A stretch of DNA of 64,000 bases, taken from positions 46,890 through 110,889 of the forward strand of contig NZ_JRHN01000013.1 of the NCBI RefSeq assembly GCF_001299635.1, read 5' to 3'. This document shows, piece after piece, positions 9,058 to 18,101 of the stretch. Both the position numbers and the translations under genes were made by a program. Origin of the DNA: Clostridioides difficile. Its GTDB lineage: Bacteria > Bacillota > Clostridia > Peptostreptococcales > Peptostreptococcaceae. Numbering within the stretch: the stretch's first letter is position 1; each line of letters begins with the position of its first letter. The notes under the pieces were generated by a model. That model worked only from the letters and a program-made list of their open reading frames with translations, did not search any database and had not been told where the DNA came from.

Positions 9058-10278
9058 TTAATTAAAATATAAAGTATTCATTACATGCATCATAACACCT
9101 ATTGGAAGACAATTCTCATCTATATTAAAGCTAGATGTATGTAGAGGTGAAATTAATCCCTTTTCTTCATTTTTACAGCCTAAATGAAAGAATGCCCCCT
9201 TGCAATGTTCTGTATAAAAAGAAAAATCTTCACCACCTAAAGAAGGGTTTGGTCTTAATATAAATTTTTCTTCTCCAAATAATTCTTTAGTACTTGAGAT
9301 AACAGTATTTACTAATTCCTTTTCATTTATAACAGCTGGATAATTTTCATCACTTACATGCAATGTTCCAACACATCCAAATGCAGATGCAGTGTCTTCA
9401 ACAATCTTAGATATCTTATCAATCATAAAGTTTCTTGTTTTGCCATTTAAAGTTCTTAAAGTGCCTTCTAGTTTTACATCTTCACATATTACATTGTGTG
9501 CATCACCACCATATATTTTACCTATAGTTAAAACAGCAGCATTATTTGGTTCTAAGTTTCTACTTATTATAGTTTGTAAGGATGTAACAATTTGTGATGC
9601 TGTAACTATTGCGTCAATACCATTTTCAGGGTATGCACCATGAGCTCTTTTGCCTTTAACATTTATCGTTATAGTGTCAACACTAGCATTTAATGTGTCA
9701 TACTTTGTTTCAATAAATCCTGTCTCAATATGTGGCATAACATGAAGTCCAAATATATAATCAGCTTTAGGATTTTCTAGACATCCATCTTCAACTAAGA
9801 ATTTTGCTCCTCCAAAGCCTTCTTCTGCTGGTTGAAATAAGAACTTTACATTTACGTTTAATCTATCTTTTATTGAATGTAAAACTTTACACGCTCCAAG
9901 TAGCATAGTTGTATGTGCATCATGACCACAAGCATGCATTTTTCCAGAATGTATTGATTTATAAGGTATATTATTCTCTTCTTCTATAGGAAGGGCATCC
10001 ATATCCGCTCTTATACAAATAGTTTTATCTGCATTTTCTTTTAAAATATATGCCATAATCCCATTGTGTTTTGTAAATTCAATATAATCAATTCCTATTT
10101 CTTCTAAATAAGAAATGACTTTCTGCTTGGTAAGGTTTTCTTCAAGAGCCAATTCTGGAATTTTGTGCAATTCTCTTCTTACATTTATTAGCCAAGGTTT
10201 TATAGAATTACAATTTTCTATTACAAAATCTTTTTCTAATTCTTTAGTTTGATATTCTAATTTTAAAGCCTGTTGCAT
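9058..10278 (-). CDS. M20-family amidohydrolase (N-acyl amino acid hydrolase type)
   Basis: A 406-residue zinc peptidase of the M20D type, a family that removes acyl groups from amino acids (hippurate, N-acetyl-amino acids, IAA-amino acids). Metal ligands and catalytic residues are visible in order: 'ADMDALP', 'MHACGHDAHTTML', 'FQPAEEG' (general base Glu), 'GLHV', and 'GGEDFSFY'. A lid domain occupies about residues 200-320. GGAGGAA stands before the ATG. A perfect -24/-12 promoter 44 bases upstream puts the gene under sigma-54 control, with the permease downstream. The precise substrate is unknown. Confidence 0.9.
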   Translation of the reverse strand: MQQALKLEYQTKELEKDFVIENCNSIKPWLINVRRELHKIPELALEENLTKQKVISYLEEIGIDYIEFTKHNGIMAYILKENADKTICIRADMDALPIEEENNIPYKSIHSGKMHACGHDAHTTMLLGACKVLHSIKDRLNVNVKFLFQPAEEGFGGAKFLVEDGCLENPKADYIFGLHVMPHIETGFIETKYDTLNASVDTITINVKGKRAHGAYPENGIDAIVTASQIVTSLQTIISRNLEPNNAAVLTIGKIYGGDAHNVICEDVKLEGTLRTLNGKTRNFMIDKISKIVEDTASAFGCVGTLHVSDENYPAVINEKELVNTVISSTKELFGEEKFILRPNPSLGGEDFSFYTEHCKGAFFHLGCKNEEKGLISPLHTSSFNIDENCLPIGVMMHVMNTLYFN

Positions 10279-10321
10279 TTTTATTCCTCCAATTACTTTT
10301 TATTGTTTGGTTAATTATAGT

Positions 10322-10337
10322 AGCAATTATTGTGCCA
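10322..10337 (-). promoter_or_regulatory. Sigma-54 (-24/-12) promoter
   Basis: Read on the minus strand the site is TGGCAC-AATAA-TTGCT, an exact match to the TGGCAC-N5-TTGCW consensus. Transcription would begin near 10310, about 30 bases upstream of the M20 hydrolase ATG. The adjacent gene encodes an enhancer-binding protein, which makes this assignment strong. Confidence 0.92.
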
Positions 10338-10375
10338 TAATTTTTAAGGAATAAATTTTGTTTTTTATAAGAATT

Positions 10376-10434
10376 TTGCAATAAAATAATCATTTATTTG
10401 TTGGCAAAATATAAAAATGATTATTTTATTGCAA
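10376..10434. promoter_or_regulatory. 20-bp perfect dyad, probable enhancer site
   Basis: TTGCAATAAAATAATCATTT (10376-10395) is repeated in exact inverse at 10415-10434, with a 19-bp gap. The centre lies about 95 bp upstream of the predicted sigma-54 start, the usual range for an upstream activating sequence. It is most likely bound by the regulator encoded at 10646-12658. There is no T-run placing it as a terminator. Confidence 0.75.
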
Positions 10435-10583
10435 TTTTCCCAAAAAAGTATTGTTTTAAATAAGAATAAGCTTATATATTAGCCTATATAAAAATAATAG
10501 GAATTATTAAACTTATCCTATTCCTATTAATTCCTATTGATTATACATGAAATAATGTACTATATTTACACATTTGAAAAATA

Positions 10584-10623
10584 AAAAATCTATTGAGGAA
10601 GCGTCTTGCACCTGAATAGATTT
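10584..10623 (-). terminator. Terminator of the sigma-54 regulator gene
   Basis: On the minus strand AAATCTATT pairs with AATAGATTT (10615-10623 with 10586-10594), followed by a T-rich run. It lies 20 bases after the regulator stop codon and separates that gene from the sigma-54 promoter region. Confidence 0.7.
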
Positions 10624-10645
10624 CTTTGTTTAATATATTATAAGT

Positions 10646-12658
10646 TTACAAACTTTCATATTTTAATTTATTGTAAAAGTCTTCTCCTTGTTGAGTTATT
10701 TTACTTCCATATCTCCCTGAACCACAAATTATAAGTTCTTCTTTTTTCAGATATTCAAATATTTTTTTAATTTTACCTTCTGTGATTTGGATATTTTTAT
10801 TTAGTAATGTCTTTAAAATTAGTCCTCTACCAATTCCAACATCTGATTCCTTATTTAAAATTAATATCTCAAGTATATTTAATATATCATTTTTATTATA
10901 TTTTAATTTTAATGATGAATTTTTGTTATTTAAAGTTCTTAAATTTGGGGGTAAATCTTTTTCTAGTATAATATCATCACACATAATATTTAAATAAGAT
11001 GTTACGTTTTGGAGTTCTCTTATATTACCTTTCCACGTATAGTTTTGTATAAGCTTTTTTGCCTCTGGTGTAATTACTAATTTCTTATTAATTAAATCTT
11101 CCATGATAATTAATATATCTTCTTTTCTTTCTCTTAGAGGAGGGATGTTTATTGGAATTGTATTTAATCTATAATATAAATCCTCCCTAAACTGGCTCTT
11201 ATCAATCATTTGTTCTAAGTTCTTGTTTGTAGCAGATATGATTCTAACATCTATATTAATTACATTGTGAGAGCCAACTGGCATTATTTGTTTTTCTTGA
11301 AGAACTCGAAGTAGTTTTGTTTGTAATTCTAAAGGCATATCGCCTATTTCATCTAAGAAAATTGTCCCATTATTAGCAAGTTCGAATAATCCTTGCTTTC
11401 CATCTTTTAGACCTCCAGTAAAAGTTCCCTTATCATATCCAAATAACTGACTTTCTAGTAAATTCTCAGGGACGGCTGCACAATTTACTGCTATAAAGGG
11501 CTGATTTTTTCTATTTGAATTATTATGTATAGATTGAGCTATTAGTTCTTTACCAGTTCCACTTTCTCCTCTGATAAGTATACTTAGGTCAGACTTAGAA
11601 ACTTTTTTAGCTAAATCTATGCATTCAATCATCTTAGGGCTATCTGTTTTTATATCCTTAAATGTATATTTTGCTATTTGTCCCTTTTCCCTTAATTTCT
11701 TAGTAAGATTTTGTTCTAATTTTTTTATATATGTTATTTCTTGCAAACTATAGTATGTACCCATCTTTTCATCTCTATTGTATATATTTTTTTTATTTAC
11801 ATTTATATATTTTTTATTGAATATAATAACTTTGTCCAGTATTTCTTTTTCATTTAATAAAACCTTTAAACTATCTGTAAATATTTCTTCAATATGCTTT
11901 CCATAGATATCTTCCTTTATGTCTAAGATGTCTTTTACTTTACTATTATATGTATTTATTTCACCATCTTTTGAAGTAAATAGTATGCCATCCTTTGACA
12001 AGTTTAATATTGTATCTAATTCTTCTATTTTTAAGAACAGTTCTTTATATTTATCTTTTATACCAGTATCTAGACTTATTATCTCCTCTGAATATTTTAC
12101 TAGCTTAGATTGTATTTCTTTTGAATCAATTTGTAATAAGTTTATTATTTCTATAAAAGTTGATATATCTATATATCTATGGCCTAAATCAAATATATCT
12201 GAGATAAAGCTAGGTACTTTTTCTGGAACTCCTGGAGTTATAGCTATCTTTATATCTTTATAAGTATTGTCATTCATATATGGGATTGGTCTGATATTAG
12301 TTACTCCGATTTTATAAAACAAACTTATAGTTTCTAGAGTAGTTTCATCGGAATCATTTACGATTAGAGCATTTGTTCCCTGTGGTAAAGATAATAAATT
12401 ATATATTTTATCTTCCTTAAAAGTTCTTCTTATCACAATAACTTTTTTCTTATCTAATATATTATTTATGATTTTATCTAATCTTTCTACTGACATTACT
12501 AATATCACATCATCATTTATAATGTCATTATCATTTATTTCATCTATAAAGTATCTGTTAATATTTATATAATCTCCAAAAACTAATTTTAAATTATTTT
12601 CTAAAAAATCTATTAAATCTTTTCTACTATCATTTACCAATGCAACTGATTTTTTCAT
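10646..12658 (-). CDS. Sigma-54-dependent enhancer-binding regulator
   Basis: A 670-residue activator of sigma-54 RNA polymerase. The first ~200 residues resemble a PrpR-type sensory domain. A PAS-like segment follows ('ILNLSKDGILFTSKDGEI'). The AAA+ core has Walker A 'GESGTGKE', Walker B 'TIFLDEIGD' and the arginine-finger region. The loop that contacts sigma-54, normally GAFTGA, reads GTFTGG. The C terminus lacks an obvious Fis helix-turn-helix and looks like a winged helix. The start at 12658 is chosen because AAGGAG stands just upstream; a longer frame to 12763 would run through a hairpin. It probably drives the adjacent M20 hydrolase-permease operon. Confidence 0.9.
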   Translation of the reverse strand: MKKSVALVNDSRKDLIDFLENNLKLVFGDYININRYFIDEINDNDIINDDVILVMSVERLDKIINNILDKKKVIVIRRTFKEDKIYNLLSLPQGTNALIVNDSDETTLETISLFYKIGVTNIRPIPYMNDNTYKDIKIAITPGVPEKVPSFISDIFDLGHRYIDISTFIEIINLLQIDSKEIQSKLVKYSEEIISLDTGIKDKYKELFLKIEELDTILNLSKDGILFTSKDGEINTYNSKVKDILDIKEDIYGKHIEEIFTDSLKVLLNEKEILDKVIIFNKKYINVNKKNIYNRDEKMGTYYSLQEITYIKKLEQNLTKKLREKGQIAKYTFKDIKTDSPKMIECIDLAKKVSKSDLSILIRGESGTGKELIAQSIHNNSNRKNQPFIAVNCAAVPENLLESQLFGYDKGTFTGGLKDGKQGLFELANNGTIFLDEIGDMPLELQTKLLRVLQEKQIMPVGSHNVINIDVRIISATNKNLEQMIDKSQFREDLYYRLNTIPINIPPLRERKEDILIIMEDLINKKLVITPEAKKLIQNYTWKGNIRELQNVTSYLNIMCDDIILEKDLPPNLRTLNNKNSSLKLKYNKNDILNILEILILNKESDVGIGRGLILKTLLNKNIQITEGKIKKIFEYLKKEELIICGSGRYGSKITQQGEDFYNKLKYESL

Positions 12659-12745
12659 TAACTTCTCCTTATATAATAGATAGCCTCTAATAAAATGCTT
12701 GTATAGAGCTATATAATTTTTATAATTTAAATTTATCAAATAAAA

Positions 12746-12796
12746 AAGAAAGTGTCTATCCATGACTTTATAAAAGTCACCTTAAGACACTTTCTT
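12746..12796 (-). terminator. Attenuator-like hairpin in the regulator leader
   Basis: On the minus strand AAGAAAGTGTCT (12796-12785) pairs with AGACACTTTCTT (12757-12746), with a second small stem inside, and runs into TTTTTTATTT. It lies about 90-140 bases upstream of the regulator ATG. No minus-strand gene ends before it, so it is better read as a leader attenuator than as the end of an upstream gene. Confidence 0.6.
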
Positions 12797-12818
12797 ACTT
12801 ATAATTAAATCTTGTCAC
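12795..12818 (-). CDS. Possible 7-codon leader peptide
   Basis: GTG-initiated mini-ORF reading MTRFNYK then TAA. It is preceded by AGGGGG with a 5-base spacer. Its stop codon overlaps the 5' arm of the hairpin at 12746-12796, which is the geometry of leader-peptide attenuation. An ORF this short can arise by chance, so the support is the ribosome binding site and the position alone. Confidence 0.35.
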   Translation of the reverse strand: MTRFNYK

Positions 12819-13124
12819 CAAATCCCCCTAATTGTTGCTTAAAATTAAAACTGTATGTATATTTTTCATTTCTATTCGATTAAATTATAATATACACCTA
12901 AAAAATTTATTTTAATAAATTCTATTGATAAAATAATTTCATAAATATAGAATTGTATTAAAATAAATAATGTATGAAAATATATATGTATAAGTTTATT
13001 CTGCGTGAGTAGAATGGATTTGTCAAGATTAATTTAATAGTAATAGTGTCTTTTATTAAAAATAATATAAATTTAAATATATAAATAAAACGTTTTATAC
13101 AATATACTATAAAGGAGAACTTTG
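12819..13124. other. Divergent intergenic region
   Basis: Region between the sigma-54 regulator leader (minus) and the Crp-like gene (plus). It contains a minus-strand TATAAT (near 12885-12890) that could start the leader transcript, and AAAGGAG before the Crp-like gene. I see no other gene here. Confidence 0.4.
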
Positions 13125-13775
13125 ATGAAAGCAGAAAAAACAAGCATATACCCAATTATTAAAAATAATTTAAATCAAGTATCAATTGTTGAATATAAAA
13201 AAGGTCAGAGATTTGTAGCATCAGATAAAGATTTACAAGAAGTATTTTTCATAATAGAGGGAGTTGCTTTAGTAGAATGTACGACTAGAGGGGGAAATAA
13301 ATTTCTTGTTGACATTGTACCTGAAAATGAATTTATAGGTAAAATTAGTTATATATATGAACATAATTTGAAATGTGATATATTTGCAAAGACCAATATA
13401 AAATTATTTCGATTTGAGAAACATATCTTTGAAGAATTTTATCTTAAACCAGATTTTATTGCACTATTTCATAGCAAATGTACAAGAAGAATATATGAGC
13501 TATATAAAACTAGAATGGTAAGAGAGTTATTTTCTTGCACAGAAGTTATTGCATATTGTATTTTTAAAAAACAAGAGAATAATGTCTGCAATATAAAAGC
13601 TATTCGCCATTTTAGTGAAATATATTCTATTAGTAGAAAAAGTAGGTATTATTCGCTATTAAAATTAACTGAGAAGGGGATAATAAAAAAAATAAGCAAT
13701 ACATATGAGATTTTAAATTATGATGAATTACATAGGTTGTCATTTGAAGTAAAAGAGTTTTTGGAAGATGAATAG
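13125..13775 (+). CDS. Crp/Fnr-family transcriptional regulator (YeiL-like)
   Basis: A 216-residue protein with an N-terminal cyclic-nucleotide-binding-fold domain (about 15-120; 'YKKGQRFVASDKDLQEVFFIIEG' split by a strand, 'VDIVPENEFIG') and a C-terminal winged helix (about 150-205; 'FSEIYSISRKSRYYSLLKLTEKGII'). Cyclic-AMP phosphate-binding residues are not conserved, so the ligand is unknown. No Fnr-type cysteine cluster is present. The start is at 13125 with AAAGGAG 7 bases upstream; an adjacent in-frame TTG at 13122 is less likely. It is monocistronic, ending at a bidirectional terminator. Confidence 0.82.
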   Translation: MKAEKTSIYPIIKNNLNQVSIVEYKKGQRFVASDKDLQEVFFIIEGVALVECTTRGGNKFLVDIVPENEFIGKISYIYEHNLKCDIFAKTNIKLFRFEKHIFEEFYLKPDFIALFHSKCTRRIYELYKTRMVRELFSCTEVIAYCIFKKQENNVCNIKAIRHFSEIYSISRKSRYYSLLKLTEKGIIKKISNTYEILNYDELHRLSFEVKEFLEDE

Positions 13776-13788
13776 AGGATATAGAAAT

Positions 13789-13834
13789 AGTCTCATTGAA
13801 AATAAAAAATATCTTAATTGTTTTCAATGAGACT
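13789..13834. terminator. Bidirectional terminator
   Basis: A 14-bp perfect stem, AGTCTCATTGAAAA (13789-13802) with its complement at 13821-13834, sits between the convergent Crp-like and MATE genes. A- and T-rich flanks allow use from both sides. Confidence 0.8.
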
Positions 13835-13874
13835 GTTTATAAATATTATATACTTATAAGGTATAGTATCGTTA

Positions 13875-15251
13875 TTAGTCAATTTCCTTTACTATATTAA
13901 TAGCCCACTTTTTAGATAAGGCTCTAGGAACACCAAATATAAATTTAACTACTTCTTCACTATAAGTGAGTAGAACAAGAATAAATATAGGAGCTCCTTT
14001 AAATGCAGCTATAAAAGTTAAAGGGATAGAAGCTAACCACATACATCCTAATTCTAAAAATAGAGCATATTTAGTGTCTCCACCACTTCTTAAAATACCA
14101 ATTATGACTAATGTATTAAAGGATTTAAGAGCCATTAGTACTCCCATTATGAAGAATATCTTAGTTATATCAGAAGATAAACTATCAGAGACACTAAACA
14201 TCTTTAATAATAATGGTATATTTAAAATTAAAATAATTCCAAGTATTAAGCCAGCTAAAAATACCAGTATAGAAAACTTTTTAGCATACTCAATAGCTCT
14301 TTTAATATGGTCAGCCCCAAGTTCATTTCCAAGCATAATAGATGCACCAGATGCAATACATACAGCTGTCATTATGAAAAAATTACCTGTGCTGGTTGCT
14401 ATTTGACTTGCTGCTATGGCTGATGTACCTGCTCTTGCATATGCAACAGAATACAAAACAGTTCCAACTGCCCATACAGAGTCATTTACAAATATAGGAA
14501 AGCTTTTTGATGAAAAAGATTTTATAAAAATCCTATCAATAGCTTTTAAATTTTTCAAACCAAATTTTAATATATAGTCCTTTTTATAAAAATAAACGTA
14601 AGTAATCATTAAAATTAGTTCACATATTCTAGCAATAACAGTTGCTAATGCGGCTCCTTTTACACCCATTGCAGGAAGGCCAAAATTACCAAATATAAAT
14701 CCATAATTTAAAATAACATTTGTTACAAGAGCGAATGCACTACAAATCATACCTAACTTAGGATTTCTAACACCTCTGGAACCAGTACTAAATACTGTAC
14801 TTATAGCTATTAATGGATAACTAAATACTGCAATGCTAAAGTAATCTATACAAAGTTTTACAACTTCTGAATCATAAGAAAATATGTGTATAATTGGTTT
14901 TGGTGTTAGCAAAGCAGGAATAACAAATACAAAACTTAGGATAATGGCCAATACACAAGTAAGTCCTGTGACTTTTCTTATGTTACTTATATCTTTCTTT
15001 CCATAAAACTGTGAAATAAAAACTCCAGCTCCTCCTGTAATACCAGATAGGGACATATTAAAAAGAAAGAAAAACTGGTTTGCAACTCCAACTGAAGCGA
15101 CAGATACCTCCCCCAAACTACTTATCATAACTGTATCTATTACATTGACAGAAGTAGAAATTAAGTTCTGTATGATAATAGGTATACATAAAGATAGAAG
15201 TATTTTATAAAATCTTTTATTTTCGTCTTTTAAAGAAAATAGTTCTTGCAA
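13875..15251 (-). CDS. MATE-family efflux transporter
   Basis: A 458-residue membrane protein with about 12 hydrophobic segments in two six-helix bundles. Features of the MATE (NorM/DinF-like) family are 'PIIIQNLISTSVNVIDTVMISSLG' (broken over helix 1), 'ALATVIARICELI' and 'SGGDTKYALFLELGCMWLASIPL' (broken over helix 10). These proteins export drugs or metabolites using Na+ or H+ gradients. It follows the ABC-F gene by 15 bases, so the two form an operon. The pair may contribute to antibiotic tolerance, but substrates cannot be read from sequence. Confidence 0.9.
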   Translation of the reverse strand: MQELFSLKDENKRFYKILLSLCIPIIIQNLISTSVNVIDTVMISSLGEVSVASVGVANQFFFLFNMSLSGITGGAGVFISQFYGKKDISNIRKVTGLTCVLAIILSFVFVIPALLTPKPIIHIFSYDSEVVKLCIDYFSIAVFSYPLIAISTVFSTGSRGVRNPKLGMICSAFALVTNVILNYGFIFGNFGLPAMGVKGAALATVIARICELILMITYVYFYKKDYILKFGLKNLKAIDRIFIKSFSSKSFPIFVNDSVWAVGTVLYSVAYARAGTSAIAASQIATSTGNFFIMTAVCIASGASIMLGNELGADHIKRAIEYAKKFSILVFLAGLILGIILILNIPLLLKMFSVSDSLSSDITKIFFIMGVLMALKSFNTLVIIGILRSGGDTKYALFLELGCMWLASIPLTFIAAFKGAPIFILVLLTYSEEVVKFIFGVPRALSKKWAINIVKEID

Positions 15252-15266
15252 ATAATCCTCTCCTTT

Positions 15267-17180
15267 TTACATAAATTCTTCCCACTCATCATATAGAGAG
15301 GCAAGGTTATTTTCTAGATTAATTTTTTCTTGGCTAACTTCTTTAGCCTTATCTGGATTAGAGTATACTTCTTCTTGACATAAAAGTATATCTAATTCTT
15401 CAATTTTAAGTTCTAACTTTTCAATTTCTTTTTCTATGTTTTGTCTTTTTATTCTATTCTTCTTTTCTACTTCTCTTTGTTCTCTTTCTTTTCTTTTTTC
15501 ATCTTTTATTTGAGTTCTAGTTTTTTCTTCTTTTTCTTCTATAAGACTCATCTCTTGGATTTGCCTTTTTTTATCAATATAATAATCATAATTTCCTAGG
15601 TACTCAGTAATTCCATTTTCATCTAAAACTAAAATCTTATCAACAACTGTATTTAGAAAATATCTATCATGTGATATTGTAAATATAGTCCCATCATAAT
15701 TAGTTAATGCCTCTTCAAGAACTTCTTTAGAATCAATATCTAGGTGGTTAGTAGGCTCATCTAATAATAATAGATTTGCATTTGATAATATAAGTTTAAG
15801 TATGGCAACTCTAGCTCTTTCTCCACCACTTAATGTAGAAATCTTTTTAAAAACTTCTTCATCAACAAATAAAAATGCTCCCAACATATTTCTCAAGGTA
15901 GTTTGAGTAAGATGCGTATTATTTTCCCAAATCTCATCAATTATTGTGTTATCTAAATTAAGGGTTTTTTGTTCCTGATGGAAGTAAGAAACGTGTACAT
16001 TAGTCCCAAATTTAATATTACCACTAAGAGGTTGTAATTCGTTAGTTATTATTTTAAATAATGTAGATTTACCAATACCATTTGCACCAATAAGAGCTAC
16101 CTTTTCTCCTCTATATATATCTAAATCCAAATCTTTAAAAAGTATTCTTTCCCCATAACCCATGGATACATCTCTGATTTGAAGAACATCATTACCACTC
16201 TGGACAGAAGGAGTAAATTGTATACGAGCTTTTTTTCTATAAGCTTCTGGCTTATCTAGAACATCTACTTTATCCAATGCTTTTTCTTTACTTCTTGCAC
16301 GTTTTAGATGTTTTTCTCTACCATAAGCTTTAAGTCTTTCTATTGATTCTTCCTGCTTTTTTATTTCTTTTTGCTGGTCTTCAAATTTTTTAAGTTCTAA
16401 TTCTTTTTCTACTTTAGATAACTCAACAAATTTAGAGTAGTTACCATTATATACTTTAAGTCTTTTATTATGAACCTCAAAAATTCTATTTACAGATTGG
16501 TCTAGGAAATATCTATCATGAGATATTAACATAACAGTACCTTTATATTGTTTTAAAAATACTTCCAACCATTCTATAGCTTCAGAATCTAAGTGGTTAG
16601 TCGGTTCATCAAGTAACAATAAAGTTGGTTTTTTAAGAAGTAATTTTCCTAAAAGAACCCTAGTTTTTTCACCACCAGAAAGTATACTTATTGGTTTATC
16701 CATATCATTTTCACTAAATCCTAATCCTTTTAAAACACCTTTGGCTTCAGATTTATAACCATATCCATTTAAATCTGAAAATAATTCCAGTTTATGTGAA
16801 TATTCGTCCATTATTTTTTCTAGAATTGGAGAGTCTGTTTTTGTACTTTCTTCTGAGATTTTAACCTCTAATTCTCTTAGATAAGATTCCATCTCTATCA
16901 AATTTTTAAAAACTTCTAACACTTCTTCTAAAATGGTATTATCCGAATAAAAATTGGTATTTTGTTCTAAATATCCGATTTCACAATCTTTAGAAGTGTA
17001 AATATCTCCACTATCATAACCATAAATTCCTGAAATTATTTTAAATAAAGTAGTTTTTCCAGTACCATTAACCCCGATTATACCAATTTTATCGCCTTCA
17101 TTTACTGTAAAACTAATATTTTCTAATATAGAATCTATACCAAAACTTTTATTTAAGTTATTACATGACAAAACAATCAT
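15267..17180 (-). CDS. ABC-F family ATP-binding protein
   Basis: A 637-residue soluble protein with two ABC cassettes and no membrane segment. Walker A motifs read 'GVNGTGKTTL' and 'GANGIGKSTL'. Each cassette has a signature ('LSGGEKTR', 'LSGGERAR') followed by 'LLLLDEPTNHLD'. A charged linker of about 80 residues joins them (P-site tRNA interaction motif), and the C terminus (about 540-637) is a coiled coil. The architecture fits housekeeping YdiF/Uup-like factors, although some ABC-F proteins protect the ribosome from antibiotics. AAGGAGG precedes the ATG. The MATE gene follows in the same operon; rex is divergent. Confidence 0.9.
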   Translation of the reverse strand: MIVLSCNNLNKSFGIDSILENISFTVNEGDKIGIIGVNGTGKTTLFKIISGIYGYDSGDIYTSKDCEIGYLEQNTNFYSDNTILEEVLEVFKNLIEMESYLRELEVKISEESTKTDSPILEKIMDEYSHKLELFSDLNGYGYKSEAKGVLKGLGFSENDMDKPISILSGGEKTRVLLGKLLLKKPTLLLLDEPTNHLDSEAIEWLEVFLKQYKGTVMLISHDRYFLDQSVNRIFEVHNKRLKVYNGNYSKFVELSKVEKELELKKFEDQQKEIKKQEESIERLKAYGREKHLKRARSKEKALDKVDVLDKPEAYRKKARIQFTPSVQSGNDVLQIRDVSMGYGERILFKDLDLDIYRGEKVALIGANGIGKSTLFKIITNELQPLSGNIKFGTNVHVSYFHQEQKTLNLDNTIIDEIWENNTHLTQTTLRNMLGAFLFVDEEVFKKISTLSGGERARVAILKLILSNANLLLLDEPTNHLDIDSKEVLEEALTNYDGTIFTISHDRYFLNTVVDKILVLDENGITEYLGNYDYYIDKKRQIQEMSLIEEKEEKTRTQIKDEKRKEREQREVEKKNRIKRQNIEKEIEKLELKIEELDILLCQEEVYSNPDKAKEVSQEKINLENNLASLYDEWEEFM

Positions 17181-17315
17181 AAATTTCTACCTCCTTGAAC
17201 TATCTAAAATTATAATGTTTTGATATAATATAATCAAGGTTATATGTATTAGTTTTGAAAAAGAAATATTTTATTGTGAATCAAACAAAAAAGAGGACAC
17301 TTTTAGGAGGTGAAG

Positions 17316-17948
17316 ATGTTGGGAAATAAAAATATATCAATGGCAGTTATAAGAAGGCTCCCAAAATATCATAGATATCTTGGAGACTTATTAGATAGGG
17401 ATATACAAAGAATATCTTCTAAAGAATTGAGTGATATAATAGGTTTTACTGCTTCTCAAATAAGACAAGACCTAAACAACTTTGGTGGATTTGGACAACA
17501 AGGATATGGTTATAACGTGGAGGCTCTTCATACTGAGATAGGTAAAATTCTTGGATTGGATCGACCATACAACGCAGTTCTTGTAGGAGCAGGTAACTTA
17601 GGACAAGCCATAGCCAATTATGCAGGATTTAGAAAAGCTGGATTCGAGATAAAAGCTTTATTTGATGCAAATCCTAGAATGATAGGTTTAAAGATAAGAG
17701 AATTTGAAGTATTAGATTCAGATACTTTAGAAGACTTTATAAAAAATAATGATATAGATATTGCTGTATTATGTATACCTAAAAATGGAGCGCAGGAAGT
17801 TATTAATAGAGTTGTAAAAGCTGGAATAAAAGGGGTGTGGAATTTCGCGCCATTAGACTTAGAAGTTCCGAAAGGTGTTATAGTTGAAAATGTAAACCTA
17901 ACAGAAAGCTTATTTACCTTATCATATTTAATGAAAGAAGGAAAGTAG
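17316..17948 (+). CDS. rex: Redox-sensing transcriptional repressor Rex
   Basis: Rex senses the NADH/NAD+ ratio and represses fermentation genes when NADH is low. The 210-residue protein has an N-terminal winged helix ('SMAVIRRLPKYHRYL', 'FTASQIRQDLNNFG') and a Rossmann domain with 'VLVGAGNLGQAI'. A C-terminal swapped helix is present. The start is put at ATG 17316, five bases after AGGAGG (17305-17310). The in-frame GTG at 17310 overlaps that ribosome binding site. I did not find a perfect TTGTTAANNNNTTAACAA site in the window. Confidence 0.96.
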   Translation: MLGNKNISMAVIRRLPKYHRYLGDLLDRDIQRISSKELSDIIGFTASQIRQDLNNFGGFGQQGYGYNVEALHTEIGKILGLDRPYNAVLVGAGNLGQAIANYAGFRKAGFEIKALFDANPRMIGLKIREFEVLDSDTLEDFIKNNDIDIAVLCIPKNGAQEVINRVVKAGIKGVWNFAPLDLEVPKGVIVENVNLTESLFTLSYLMKEGK

Positions 17949-17993
17949 ACAACTTAAACATATTAATAATCAGTGGTTATGAGAAGTATTGAG

Positions 17994-18031
17994 AAAGTCA
18001 GACGATTTAATATTAAATCCTCTGGCTTTTT
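17994..18031 (+). terminator. rex terminator
   Basis: AAAGTCAGA-GATTTAATATTAAATC-TCTGGCTTTTT forms a near-continuous hairpin ending in a T-run 46 bases after rex. Confidence 0.8.
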
Positions 18032-18101
18032 GAAGTATTAGGATAAAATAAAGATTTAAATAATTTATATAAATAAATAATATTTAAGGAGAGTGATTTT
18101 A

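Noticed and set aside
12659..12763. N-terminal extension of the sigma-54 regulator
   Set aside because: It would translate the T-run and part of the leader hairpin, and there is a proper AAGGAG before the ATG at 12658.
12819..12900. Riboswitch upstream of the sigma-54 regulator
   Set aside because: I compared it by eye with T-box, SAM, c-di-GMP-I and c-di-GMP-II cores and saw no match; the leader-peptide reading explains the GGGGG better.
17250..17300. TTGTGAATCAAACAA as a Rex operator upstream of rex
   Set aside because: It lacks the TTAA symmetry and 18-base length of the Rex consensus.
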